The notes under the pieces: model-generated
Told to the model about the DNA's origin: nothing
The model's database searches: none
What the model saw: only the letters and a program-made list of their open reading frames with translations
Position numbers and translations under genes: made by a program
Shown here: positions 54,650 to 64,000 of the stretch, piece after piece
Numbering within the stretch: position 1 is the stretch's first letter
Layout: every line of letters starts with the position of its first letter
NCBI RefSeq assembly: GCF_963924675.1
Contig: NC_089226.1
Coordinates: forward strand, 52,655,124 to 52,719,123
Length of the DNA stretch: 64,000 nucleotides
Reading direction: 5' to 3'
DNA from: Phocoena phocoena
Taxonomy: Eukaryota; Chordata; Mammalia; Artiodactyla; Phocoenidae

Positions 54650-56486
54650 TAGGTTTATCACCTGGGGCCTGCAAATTAAACTGACTGAAAAAAAACAGAT
54701 TAACATGAGAAAAAGTTTATTTACGCATGCAATGAGCATACATATAGAAGTGCTCAGTGATGAGTAATTCAAAGAAGTGGTTATATTTTAGGGTTCTATA
54801 CCCAACTTCATAGGGAAGGTTCCTGTGGGAAGACCAAATAGGTTTCTATAGGAAAGACAAATGGGTTTTTTAGGAGAACAAATGAGAGATAAGAAAGTTT
54901 GTGATAATGTTTGTCTATACAGATAGGAGTGGTTTTTCCATCTTCTTTAGGTCATAAAACTCCCCAGGAGAGGAGATTTATGGTAGCTTTATTCTCGGTC
55001 TCTCTCCTGGGAGCAGACCCACCCTGAAAAGGGAATTTATGGCAGTCCTCATTTTCAGACCTTTTGCTTTACTCTTATTCTTCCCTTATTCTGTCAGACA
55101 ACGGAGGTTCTAAGAAGGTTTCTTTCTGCATCTGTTGAATCTCAAGTCTCTTCAGCTCAAAATAATCTTTATATCAACTCTAGTGTTCCTAGTGGGTCCC
55201 CTTATGAGCTATCAGAAGATATTCCTGCATCAGTCTTTGTTTCTGTTAACATTTTATAGTCTGTTATCTTTTTGTCTTAGGATGATCAGAATTTAGTATG
55301 GCATATGTGAAAATACAATATCATATTTTAACAGGACCTCATGGGGATTATTGGGTGTTCTCTGATTTTTCATATTTCAGTTTTTGATTTAGACCACAGC
55401 TCGTGTCGAAGAGAGAGAATTCCAAAGGAGACTTTGTGGTATGTCCCTTTGATGGTGACAGTCTTTCAGGTTATAAAGAAGAGAGAAATACTTAAGTTAC
55501 ACCAGCTGATGGGGAACTATTCTAAAAGCATCTTGAAAAGTAAGGAAACAGAGGAAGCCATCTGGGCAATAACATAGTCAGACTTCATGAAGAACGAGAG
55601 CGACATCCAGCATATAGTTGTGACCCAGAGGTAGAGCCAGAGCAATTCATCTTGCCAAACCTTTATAACTGCTGAGAACGACCTCTCACTCTAACAAGTT
55701 CTCCATACTTACTATGGAGATGGTCTCACCCTCCGCTCCCACTACTATAGCTGCCTCTACTGCTGTCTGTCTTGTAGCTTCTGTGCCATCCTGAAGTGCA
55801 CCGTGTATCCATGTTCCCAACATAGACGGATCAGATTAAGTCGGTTTGTCACTGTCCATTATAGGACATCCTAGTGGGAAGAGTCCCTTTGTGAAACATT
55901 CTCTAGGTCCCTGGGCTCCTTTAAGTCTAGCACATAGCTGTTTGTCGACGGCTGTTGTGCAAATAGATGGCCCAATGAGTTGTGGTCAGGGAAACAAGTC
56001 TACATGGCTGCAGAAGACACAGCCTTTGGCCTCATTCCCAGGAAGGGGCTGTGAGAATGCCAGGCATTTGTAGAAGAACTCCCATCCTTTGGGATGTTGG
56101 GTTTCTGGTCTGATCAGACTATGGATTGCCAATTCCCCGTGCATTGCGGTGTCCTCTAGGAATACCACATTGGCAGAATTCCCTTGGTTCGTATGTGAGG
56201 ATCTGACTGAAACCTATGTGTACTAGTCCAATAGAAAGTCTTCCGTTGAATAGGAAAACACGATCTTCGGCATAAAGAATAAAAGGCAAGCTACAACTTT
56301 ACGCCATAAGAAGCAACATAAGGGACAAATTAAGGAAAAGGAGGGCTACTTGTGAAGGAACTAAAAGGAGATGCTTGAGAAGAGAAAGGTCTAGGGAGTG
56401 TTATGTTGGTGACCCTGTGCTTTTCCATGGGACTAGCTTCAAGAAGAGACTCTGAGGTTCTTTGGGGGAGCATGGAAGGAACAATG
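54650..56486. other. Unrecognised block, possibly an old endogenous-retrovirus remnant
   Basis: The first part (about 54680-55280) has the look of an LTR in reverse, with 'acatgagaaaaagtttattt' resembling a reversed polyadenylation end. The next part (about 55680-56230) shows a minus-strand open frame, 56168-55986, with cysteine- and proline-containing sequence that is reminiscent of retroviral internal regions, but I recognise no catalytic motif. Family, orientation and limits are uncertain; the block may also be ordinary unique DNA. A younger L1 follows at 56487, and similar-looking text may continue after 57679. Confidence 0.3.
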
Positions 56487-57678
56487 AGATGCCCTTTTTT
56501 TTTTTTTAAACATCTTTATTGGGGTATAATTGCTTTACAATGGTGTGTTAGTTTCTGCTTTATAACAAAGTGAATCAGCTATACATATACATATGTTCCC
56601 ATATGTCTTCCCTCTTGCGTCTCCCTCCCTCCCACTCTCCCAATCCCACCCTTCCAGGCTGTCACAAAGCACCGAGCTAATATCCCTGTGCCTTGCGGCT
56701 GCTTCCCCCCAGCTATTTACCTTACTACGTTTGTTAGTGTGTATATGTCCATGACTCTCTCTCGCCCTGTCAAAACTCACCCTTCCCCCTCCCCATATCC
56801 TCAAGTCCGTTCTCCAGTAGGTCTGCGTCTTTATTCCTGTCTTACCCCTAGGTTCTTCATGACATTTTTTTTTCCTTAAATTCCATATATATCTGTTGGC
56901 ATACGGTATTTGTCTTTTTCTTTCTGACTTACTTCACTCTGTATGACAGACTCTAGGTCTATCCATCTCATTACAAATAGCTCAATTTCATTTCTTTTTA
57001 AGGCTGAGTAATATTCCATTGTGTATATGTGCCACATCTTCTTTATCCATTCATCCGATGATGGGCGCTTAGGTTGTTTCCATCTCCGGGCTATTGTAAA
57101 TAGAGCTGCAATGAACATTTTGGTACATGACTCTTTTTGAATTTTGGTTTTCTCAGGGTATATGCCCAGTAGTGGGATTGCTGGGTCATATGGTAATTCT
57201 ATTTGTAGTTTTTTAAGGAACCTCCATACTGTTCTCCATAGTGGCTGAACCAATTCACATTCCCACCAGCAGTGCAAGAGTGTCCCCTTTTCTCCACACC
57301 CTCTCCAGCATTTATTGTTTCTAGATTTTTTGTTGATGGCCATTCTGACTGGTGTGAGATGATATCTCACTGTAGTTTTGATTTGCATTTCTCTAATGAT
57401 TAATGATGTTGAGCATTCTTTCATGTGTTTGTTGGCAATTTGTATATTTCTTTGGAGAAATGTCTATTTAGGTCTTCTGCCCATTTTTGGATTGGATTGT
57501 TTGTTTTTTTGTTATTGAGCTGCATGAGCTGCTTGTAAATTTTGGAGATTAATCCTCTGTCGGTTGCTTCATTTGCAAATATTTTCTCCCATTCTGAGGG
57601 TTGTCTTTTGGTCTTGGTTATGGTTTCCTTTGCTGTGCAAAAGCTTTGAAGTTTCATTAGGTCCCGAGATGCCCTTTT
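56487..57678 (-). mobile_element. 5'-truncated L1, antisense, with TSD
   Basis: A T run at about 56496-56509 and 'catctttattggggtataat' mark the 3' end; the sequence ends inside ORF2 at about 57665 ('gaagtttcattaggtcc'). The duplication GAGATGCCCTTTT lies at 56487-56499 and 57666-57678. About 1.15 kb long and closely similar to the corresponding end of the L1 at 0.7 kb. Confidence 0.95.
56876..57665 (-). pseudogene. L1 ORF2 C-terminal relic
   Basis: Two frames cover the truncated C-terminus: 57714-57421 (its first residues come from flanking DNA) and 57424-56876, which ends YGI-stop. The second frame holds the cysteine motif CWRGC...HCWWEC at about residues 39-57 and continues open to the natural end. 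The switch of frame near 57421-57424 and the missing endonuclease and reverse transcriptase make this a dead fragment. Confidence 0.93.
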
Positions 57679-59184
57679 CTTAAAATCAGAGATCCAGAGT
57701 CGGAGAGTAGCCAATGACAGGCAATTTCAGTTAGACCCTTGAGTCACCCAAAGGATCAGAGAGTGGCCCAAGATAGGAGAAACTTGAATGGAAAACACAA
57801 GAGAGAATGAGTTGGAACTTAATGAAAGTTGTCCTGCTCTACCTCTACTCCCACTACCCAACCTTCTAAGACCAGGGAGCAATCTAAGAGGGCAAATACT
57901 ATTGTTTCTCCTCTTGCTCTAAAGTTTTCCTCTGTAAAAACCAAATAATCTCAGATGTTTTCTTTCACATAAAAAGTAAGTTAATGGGGATACAATTTTC
58001 TCATTTCAAAACTTTACTCCCGCTGTTTTCTCTTGAAACTTTGGGACCTGCTCTTATTCAGCCTTTCCTGTGTACCTGCCAATGACCAAATTAATGAAAA
58101 TTTGCAAGTGATGTCAATGGAAAGACTCAGAAGTAGGTGAACATGCTTACGTCATGATGTATATTTTATAGATCTGAGTTACCTTCCTCTGGTTTTTGCT
58201 GCATTTATACACAGCAATCTAGTCATACTTGCTGCTCATAAAAGTCATGCCTGGTTCAGATGCTGGGGTTAACTGTGTCTTTTACACTGGAGCTGTGCAA
58301 GGATCATGGTGTTCTGTGACCCCCAGGTGTTCTGCCACCTGGACAATGTAGAGGACCGCTGTTCAGGGTCATAGTTTCCATATGTGAGTCCCACATGTGG
58401 ACACAATATTTGTTATTGTTGACTACATGTCCCAGAACATCTTCCTACAGCACTTTATTCAGAGTTTTCATATGCCAAGGGTTATATTTTCGTAGGTTTA
58501 CCAGACAGAGAGTTGAAGCTTGCAAGTTAATAGCCTATAGACAGCCAAGCCCACTGCGACACATGAACTCAAGGAAATGCCAACTCGATGGGTTGCCCAA
58601 GATGGTCAGGAGGTGACTCCCCTTTCTGGAGAAACTGTCCCCAGCCAGAGGGCAAATTAATAATCTGATACCGCTCTTAAAAATCGGAGGCTGAAAACAC
58701 TTCGTAACCAGTTGACTAGGCCTAGAAAAGAAACTGGAGAGTTGGTCCAAACATTTATTGAGTACCTGCCATGTGCCTTAAGGGTAAAGTCAGCTGACGA
58801 GGAAAGTCTCCAGGCTGATCTTCTGAATCAGAAGAGCCAGTTTACTGGAGGAAGAACCCAAGATATGACTCATGTCAAGAAGCCTCCAAATGAATGGACT
58901 TGGGTAAGAATTCTCCACCACAGAGATACGGATGGTGAAATCTGTGTCTGATTTCAGGGAACCCACTTGTCTAGAAGGCTAATGCCAGAAATTGGGTTTC
59001 CCAAAGACAGGCTAGAGACAGAGAAATGTTATCTCGATAATCAAATTGTGGCGTTCTAAGCCAGCGTCCTTGAGAGATAGCCAGGTGTTAAGCCACATAA
59101 ACCAAATAAAACCCTAAGTCTGAAGGGCAAGACTGACCTTCAGAAGCAGAAAGAGGAGGCAGAGCCTAGGGTCAGAAACAGAAA
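57679..59184. other. Unassigned DNA
   Basis: The first part may continue the unrecognised block before the L1. Nothing named is seen after it. The open frames at 58395-58616 and 58712-58951 show no domain features; 'catttattgagtacctgcca' at about 58752 is a scrap of an old repeat. Confidence 0.35.
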
Positions 59185-59400
59185 GTCTAACGTTTATGGA
59201 ACACTTACCATTTAAGTACCATGCACTGATCAATATTTACAAATTAACTCATTTAAATGAGAGTGATGCTAACAAGCATCCTCATGTTCCAACTGAGGCA
59301 CAGAGAGTTCAAGTAACTTTCCCAAGGTCACACAGCTAGGAAGCTGTGAATTTGGGATTTGGTCTCAGGTAATATGGCTCCGGAACCCATTTTCCCAATG
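59185..59400 (+). mobile_element. MIR, nearly complete
   Basis: 'aacaagcatcctcatgttcc', 'aactgaggcacagagagttc', 'ttcccaaggtcacacagcta' and 'atggctccggaacccatttt'. Confidence 0.92.
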
Positions 59401-60299
59401 GTGACACTGTAAATTGCCTGTGCAATTTCAAAGGAACGGGTTTGAACATAGCCTTGAACAAATAAGGAGAATCCAGGATGATTCACCCAAATAAAGTCAA
59501 GTCTGCAGTTTGCCTCTCTGGTTCTGTGTGTGCAGTCAATGTGTGTCAGGAAGGCTTGATATCAGAAGAAGCAGACAAAAAATCAGCCAGTGGTTAGGAA
59601 TTCTTGGGCAGTGATCCCTTGCAAATTTGGAGTTTATCATACTTGTGAGTATGAGATGCTCTCTCTGAAGATTCCTTCCTCGTTTGCATTTTCCGCCACT
59701 GGAGCATCTGTCAAGTGATGTGTCTGTAAGTCAGTCCTAGCAGACACATTCAAGCGTAGCATCTACATGGTTCAGACAGGAGCCGAGCTGAATCTGCTTC
59801 CTGTCTGCCGACATCAGGGTATTCTTTGGTGCCAAGCAGGGGCCAGCCCCGTAGCCCGATTGCTGGCAAACAGAAGCCACGATTCAATCACCTCCAAGCT
59901 GGTGCCAAGTGGCCTCACACAAGGCATTTCCTGGCCTTGTGTGAGTGCAGGGTTGGCGGAGGTGACCCTCTCTCACCCTTGTGAAACAGAAGGCCTCACA
60001 AATGTCTCTGGCCTGGCTCCTGGGAAACCGTCCAGCTCCTCAAATGCTGCATGTGAGTTTTTGTGACTCTTGTTCTATAAGAAAAGGCTTCCAGTATTGT
60101 AGCTTGCAGTCAAAATCCTAAAATAAGACTAGGGAAATAAGACTGATTTACCACTCCCTCCCCACCAAGCACCACTAAATAAGGAACCAAATAGCCCTTC
60201 CCACCCCCGACACCAGGTGTGCCCCTTCTCTCCTCAACATTCTAGGAAGCAATCTCCTTACACGGGAATTGTCAGGAAAGCACTGGCTGACAGGTTGTA
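59401..60299. other. Repeat-free stretch with a perfect hairpin
   Basis: Unique-looking sequence, GC-richer than its surroundings at 59800-60050. It contains the 12-base inverted repeat described next. A 99-codon open frame (59767-60066, plus) has no start context, domain or splice evidence. Confidence 0.45.
59914..59945. repeat. Perfect 12-bp inverted repeat (hairpin)
   Basis: Arms CTCACACAAGGC (59914-59925) and GCCTTGTGTGAG (59934-59945) are exact reverse complements, with the 8-base loop ATTTCCTG. The arms do not extend further. Too short for a microRNA precursor; could be a palindromic protein site or chance. Confidence 0.9.
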
Positions 60300-60319
60300 T
60301 TATTGCTTCTGATCCCGTT

Positions 60320-60501
60320 GGTCACATTGCGTAACATCTTAACTCCTAACCTAATCCGATGGATGCAGCTTGACAGGGAGTAGCAGGGATGCTGGTCCAG
60401 CTTCCCACAGCTCTATTTAAGACCCCGCCTCCCTGCAGGCTGCTGGAGACCCACACAGCATTCAGAGCACTTCAGGACATATTTCTCAGTCAAAATAGGT
60501 A
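60320..60501 (+). promoter_or_regulatory. Candidate TATA-type promoter with possible first exon
   Basis: TATTTAAG at 60414-60421 is a TATA-like box. ATTGCGTAAC at 60326-60335, about 90 bases upstream, matches a C/EBP site, and CCCCGCCTCC at about 60424-60433 is a GC-box-like element just downstream. If transcription starts about 30 bases below the TATA box, near 60445, the transcript would run to AG|GTACAAG at 60497-60505, a plausible splice donor giving a non-coding exon of about 54 bases (60445-60498). No named gene is recognised and no downstream acceptor was found. Motif-based inference only. Confidence 0.35.
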
Positions 60502-61186
60502 CAAGGGCAGCAGCCTGTCCCTAACTGTAGGGTTAGGTCCTGAGAAATAACTATGGTCATTCTTGATTTCTTATTTCAAGAAGGTTTAAGATCTTAAGTC
60601 AATGTAAGAAAAAGTAGTGTTTAGAGGACTGAGGTTGTAAAGGCCCTCAGAAGCACTTTATATTCCATGAAATCATTAAATCCATGAAAATGGCAATGTC
60701 AATGACATCTTAATTATCTCCAATTTAAAAGAGGACGATTGAACAAGTCAATTCTGTGCACCATTTCTTCCTCAGGAGAAATTTTTAGCTTACGCGTTCG
60801 TTTTACTTTGTTGTGGGCAAGTGCATGCTAAGGGGAATTTAGTTTTTCTGTGCCTGGTCCTCCATCTAGATATTCAGGGCCTTTCTGATCTTGTGGCCCA
60901 GAGTTGATTATGTTGGCCTCCTGGGTCCCATATGTCCCCAAAATGCAGGCTTAAATCATGTGTTGTCAGCTTCTTTACACCATCCCCCAGTACCTTCCTG
61001 CTGCCCCCTGAAGGTACAAGGAGGGTCGTTTACTCACAATTCCCTTTTTTTCTCTCACAACACTTATTTGAAAAAGTCAACATTCTTGTACTGCCTGGAA
61101 ATTAACTCTTGAACTCTTTAATCTAGCCCAACCCCCAATGACTTCCCAAGAACTCTGGAGTTGTAGAGAGCTCACTGACTGTGATC
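60502..61186. other. Unassigned DNA
   Basis: No named repeat; an open frame at 60891-61112 lacks domain features. Confidence 0.4.
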
Positions 61187-61205
61187 TGGCACCCTCTGGT
61201 GGCTG
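61187..61205 (-). promoter_or_regulatory. Candidate CTCF binding site
   Basis: The minus strand reads CAGCCACCAGAGGGTGCCA, which fits the CTCF core (CCACCAG(A/G)(G)GG(C/T)GC). Orientation is minus. Located in repeat-free sequence about 0.8 kb from the candidate promoter. Motif match only. Confidence 0.6.
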
Positions 61206-61590
61206 GCGTGCCCTGCAGCTTAAATATTGATGGGGGCTATTCTGTACCACGTGGCTCCCTGGAATCTCCTGCACTTCCACGTGTGCTGTCTTGTCTTAGC
61301 CTGTTGGGCCAGGAGAATGTTGCAGATTCAGGGACCCATCTTCAGCCTCCCTAATTCCCAGACAAGGCTGACTGACATTTCACTGCCCAGTCTTACGTCC
61401 ACATGCAGAAAATAAAAACTTCAGCCAACCCCTGTTTTCTGTCTGAAGATGGGGTTGGGTAGAGAATGAAAGCTAATTACCAATCATATTATATGAAATT
61501 GTGTTACCATGGGGTATTTTTGTCATGGAATTGTATTGCATCTATCTTTAAATTTTTGTAGAGTTACATGAGATTATAGATTAAATACAC
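61206..61590. other. Unassigned DNA
   Basis: Nothing named. The short open frame at 61227-61415 shows no domain features. Confidence 0.4.
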
Positions 61591-61950
61591 TGTCTCAGTC
61601 TATGTGAGCCGCTATAAAAAAATACCACAGACTGGGTAGCTTATAAACAGCAGACGTTTATTTCTCACAGTTTCAAAGGCTGGGAAGTCCAGGATCAGGG
61701 TGCCAGCACGTTTGGGTGAGGGTCATCTTCCTGGTTCATAGCTGACACCTTTTCAGTGTCTGGACAGGGTAGAAGTGGGCTAGGGCTCTCTCTGGAGCCT
61801 CTTTTATAAGACACTAATTCTTTTCATGAAGGTTCCACATCATGACTTATGTACCTCCCAAAGCTTCACCTACCAGTGCCATCACATTTGGCAGTTATGA
61901 TTTCAGCATTTGTATTGGGAGAGCCACAAACATTTAGACCATAGTCTTCA
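61591..61950 (-). mobile_element. MaLR-type LTR (MST/MLT1-like), antisense
   Basis: In reverse it holds the landmarks of a MaLR LTR: 'tctcagtctatgtgagccgc', 'ataccacagactgggtagct', 'tataaacagcagacgtttat', 'aggctgggaagtccaggatc', and at the other end 'acaaacatttagaccatagt'. Ends are TG at 61591 and CA near 61950. A solitary LTR with no internal region next to it; target duplication not seen. Confidence 0.82.
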
Positions 61951-62609
61951 CTTAATGCACTTCCTCACACATTCTTATTAAATCACAAGAGGTTTTATTA
62001 TTGATAAATATATAACACATAACTTAAAACAGAAGTTCTTGAGGTTTTCTAGAAAGTATAAAGAAGTAAACTGACATAAACCGGAATTGTGTATTTAATA
62101 AGAACTCCAAATTGGGAAGAGATTACTGCAGTTCTATAATCTTAGAATTCAAGAAATTGGCCACCTAAAATAAATATGTCTACAGTCCATGAAGCATATT
62201 TGAATTAAATACATATCATGAGCCCATAGATGTTTTGCTTTACCAGGCTGACAGCTCTGACCTTCACAGACCCCTCTGGCAGAGCTTGTATGACTCCTTG
62301 TTACATATTGAAAGCTTGATGTTCATTTTAATAGAATTTCACCTGTAGAGAACCGTGTGATCTCCCCTATCCAGGATGAGCCCTGAATGGAAAAGAAGAG
62401 GCAGCTAGGACAGTGGGGAGGATATCTCCCATCATGGTCTGTAAAATCTGTCTTCATCAAAAGGGACTGGTACTATACTGAGTTTCCTGGGACACATTTT
62501 TGGTGCTCAAAGCACAGCCATTATACGACGTTCTTTAAATTGTTCTTGGAATAATAGTTTAAATTCCACTCCATGACATTGTGCCATGTTTTATGCTAAG
62601 TTCTAGAGG
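61951..62609. other. Unassigned AT-rich DNA
   Basis: No recognisable repeat or gene. Confidence 0.4.
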
Positions 62610-62900
62610 CAGAAACAGATATGGCTGGTTCCTCATTTTGAAGAGTTCGAAAGTCTTAATGAAAACAAAAAGTAAACAGACAAATATGCAAACAATAATA
62701 ATACAGATCAGAGCACAGATTGGAAGGAAAAGAGCTTAGAGTCAGAGAGACCAGCAGAAATGTTTGCAGTATTCCCAATGAGAAGAGGAGGCGAGGAGGA
62801 CTGGATAAGGGCAGTGGAAGCAGAAATGGAGAGAAGGGGACAAAGAAATGGGATATCTGAGCTAGGAGCTCAGGGAAGGTGTCAGGAAGCGGACAGCTAA
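62610..62900 (+). mobile_element. Ancient repeat, likely same unnamed family as 15.9 kb
   Basis: 'gtaaacagacaaatatgcaa' and 'gggcagtggaagcagaaatg' with 'gagagaaggggacaaagaaa' recall two parts of the family. Weak. Confidence 0.4.
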
Positions 62901-63066
62901 GAAAGTCAGAAAATTAAGGCTCTAAGATAAGAATAGCTTTGAATTATCCATATCAAAATGGTTGCATTTCTCCTACTGTCAGATCAATTTCCAAGGAGTT
63001 TAAGCCCCTGGTAATTCATTTCAGCACTTTTTAAGGTATCTGTGATGATCAGTTGCCTGATGCATT

Positions 63067-63320
63067 AAGAAACAAGCTACTGGGGCTTCCCTGGTGGCGC
63101 AGCGGTTTAGAGTCCGCCTGCCGATGCAGGGGACACGGGTTCGTGCCCCGGTCCAGGAAGATCCCACATGCCACGGAGCGGCTGGGCCCGTGAGCCATGG
63201 CCGCGGAGCCTGTGCGTCCGGAGCCTGTGCTCCGCAACGGGAGAGGCCACAACAGTGAGAGGCCCGCGTACCGCAAAAAAAAAAAAAAAAAAAAAAAAGA
63301 AAAAAAGAAACAAGCTACTG
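63067..63320 (+). mobile_element. CHR-type tRNA-derived SINE with TSD
   Basis: Body starts at 63083 ('gggcttccctggtggcgcag'); A box TGGCGCAGCGG, B box GGTTCGTGCCC. Tail of about 22 adenines then 'gaaaaaag'. The duplication AAGAAACAAGCTACTG is at 63067-63082 and 63305-63320, perfect over 16 bases. Most CpGs are intact, pointing to a recent insertion. Confidence 0.97.
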
Positions 63321-64000
63321 ATGGAATGTATGGGTTTTTTTCATCTAGTTTTATTTCTTTTCGTTTTAGTCCCCAAATGCTTTTGAAGCTGGAAGGAAAC
63401 TGTGAGTCATATGCTGCTTAGCGAGGGAGTCTGGAAGTGAGTGATACCATTACCAGTTGATAGAAAATCAGGTTATAGGTCCCATTTGTTTCCCAGTGTC
63501 TCCATGATGTGACATTAGGAGATGATGGCTGTGGTTGTGTGGAGACATGTGTTCCAATGATGTTCATAAATACACTTTGTTATGCAGTTATGTCGAATCG
63601 CCTGCTTTTCCCTCCCTCTCTGGGATCAGTCTGCTTCTCAGTTGCTTGATTTCTCTCTCTGAAATAGGACTGTGCTAACCAAGAATCTGGAACTCAGGTG
63701 TGAGACATGGAATGTTAAATCTACCTGCACTATTTGTGTAGGAGATAAAAACAAGATGGGAGGGGAGAGGGAGGGTGACCCTGGAGGAATTCTAAGCCTG
63801 TAAGACAGCGTTTGCATTTCAGCTGAACGCTGAGCCTGGTGGAGATGGAGAGGTGGCCTTTCTAGGCTGGTAGGATGGAGAGTTTGTTACTGAAGGATTG
63901 GCAAGTATCTTTCCTTTCTGGTTTGGGGCCTTATATTTTGGATCAGTAGAGGTGGTGGATTCATGCTTCTTGGGGTTCATGAAGAGCTCTAGAGAAGAAA
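63321..64000. other. Unassigned DNA
   Basis: Unique-looking sequence to the end of the window; no gene or named repeat seen. Confidence 0.4.

Noticed and set aside
59767..60066. 99-codon open frame in GC-richer unique DNA
   Set aside because: No recognisable domain and no exon signals; length is within chance for this base composition.
1..64000. CRISPR array, phage, plasmid or bacterial operon
   Set aside because: No regularly spaced direct repeats, no dense coding; all evidence points to mammalian nuclear DNA.
1..64000. Ruminant or primate origin
   Set aside because: No Bov-tA/Bov-B or Alu copies; CHR-type SINEs and the L1 5' UTR type favour a cetacean. Hippopotamus remains possible.

Overview
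This window reads as repeat-rich, gene-free mammalian nuclear DNA, most likely from a cetacean. The strongest clue is six copies of a tRNA-derived SINE of the CHR class. Each begins close to 'ggcttccctggtggcgcag', carries recognisable pol III A and B boxes, ends in a poly-A tail and is flanked by a direct repeat. The long LINE-1 at 0.7-7.9 kb also has the GC-rich 5' UTR I associate with whale and other cetartiodactyl L1s. No ruminant Bov-tA or Bov-B and no primate Alu was seen. Hippopotamus cannot be excluded by eye.

Layout. 0-8 kb: AT-rich DNA, a MIR, then a near-complete L1 on the minus strand with broken ORF1 and ORF2. 8-19 kb: L1M fragments, MIRs, a MER5A, two CHR SINEs, L2 pieces and other old repeats. 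19.2-28.0 kb: a three-layer nest, in which an old L1 is split by a younger 5'-truncated L1 that is itself split by a CHR SINE. 28-49 kb: another L1M fragment, then mostly MIR, L2 and MER5A relics with two more SINEs, separated by repeat-free spacers. 49-51.2 kb: a short L1 3' end, then a MIR split by an L1 with an inverted 5' segment (twin priming). 51-58 kb: more MIRs and an unrecognised block, possibly old retroviral sequence, interrupted by a truncated L1 at 56.5-57.7 kb. 58-64 kb: the most unique-looking part. It holds a TATA-type candidate promoter with a possible first exon at 60.3-60.5 kb, a 12-bp perfect hairpin at 59.9 kb, a strong CTCF-like motif at 61.19 kb, a MaLR LTR and a last SINE.

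I found no convincing protein-coding exon of a host gene, no functional RNA gene, no CRISPR array and no bacterial-type system. The only long coding-like sequences are L1 ORF1/ORF2 relics, all carrying frameshifts or stops. I see no undescribed biological system; the items most worth checking are the candidate promoter/exon, the CTCF and RFX motifs, and the twin-primed and nested insertions. Old-repeat boundaries were judged by eye and may be off by tens of bases.
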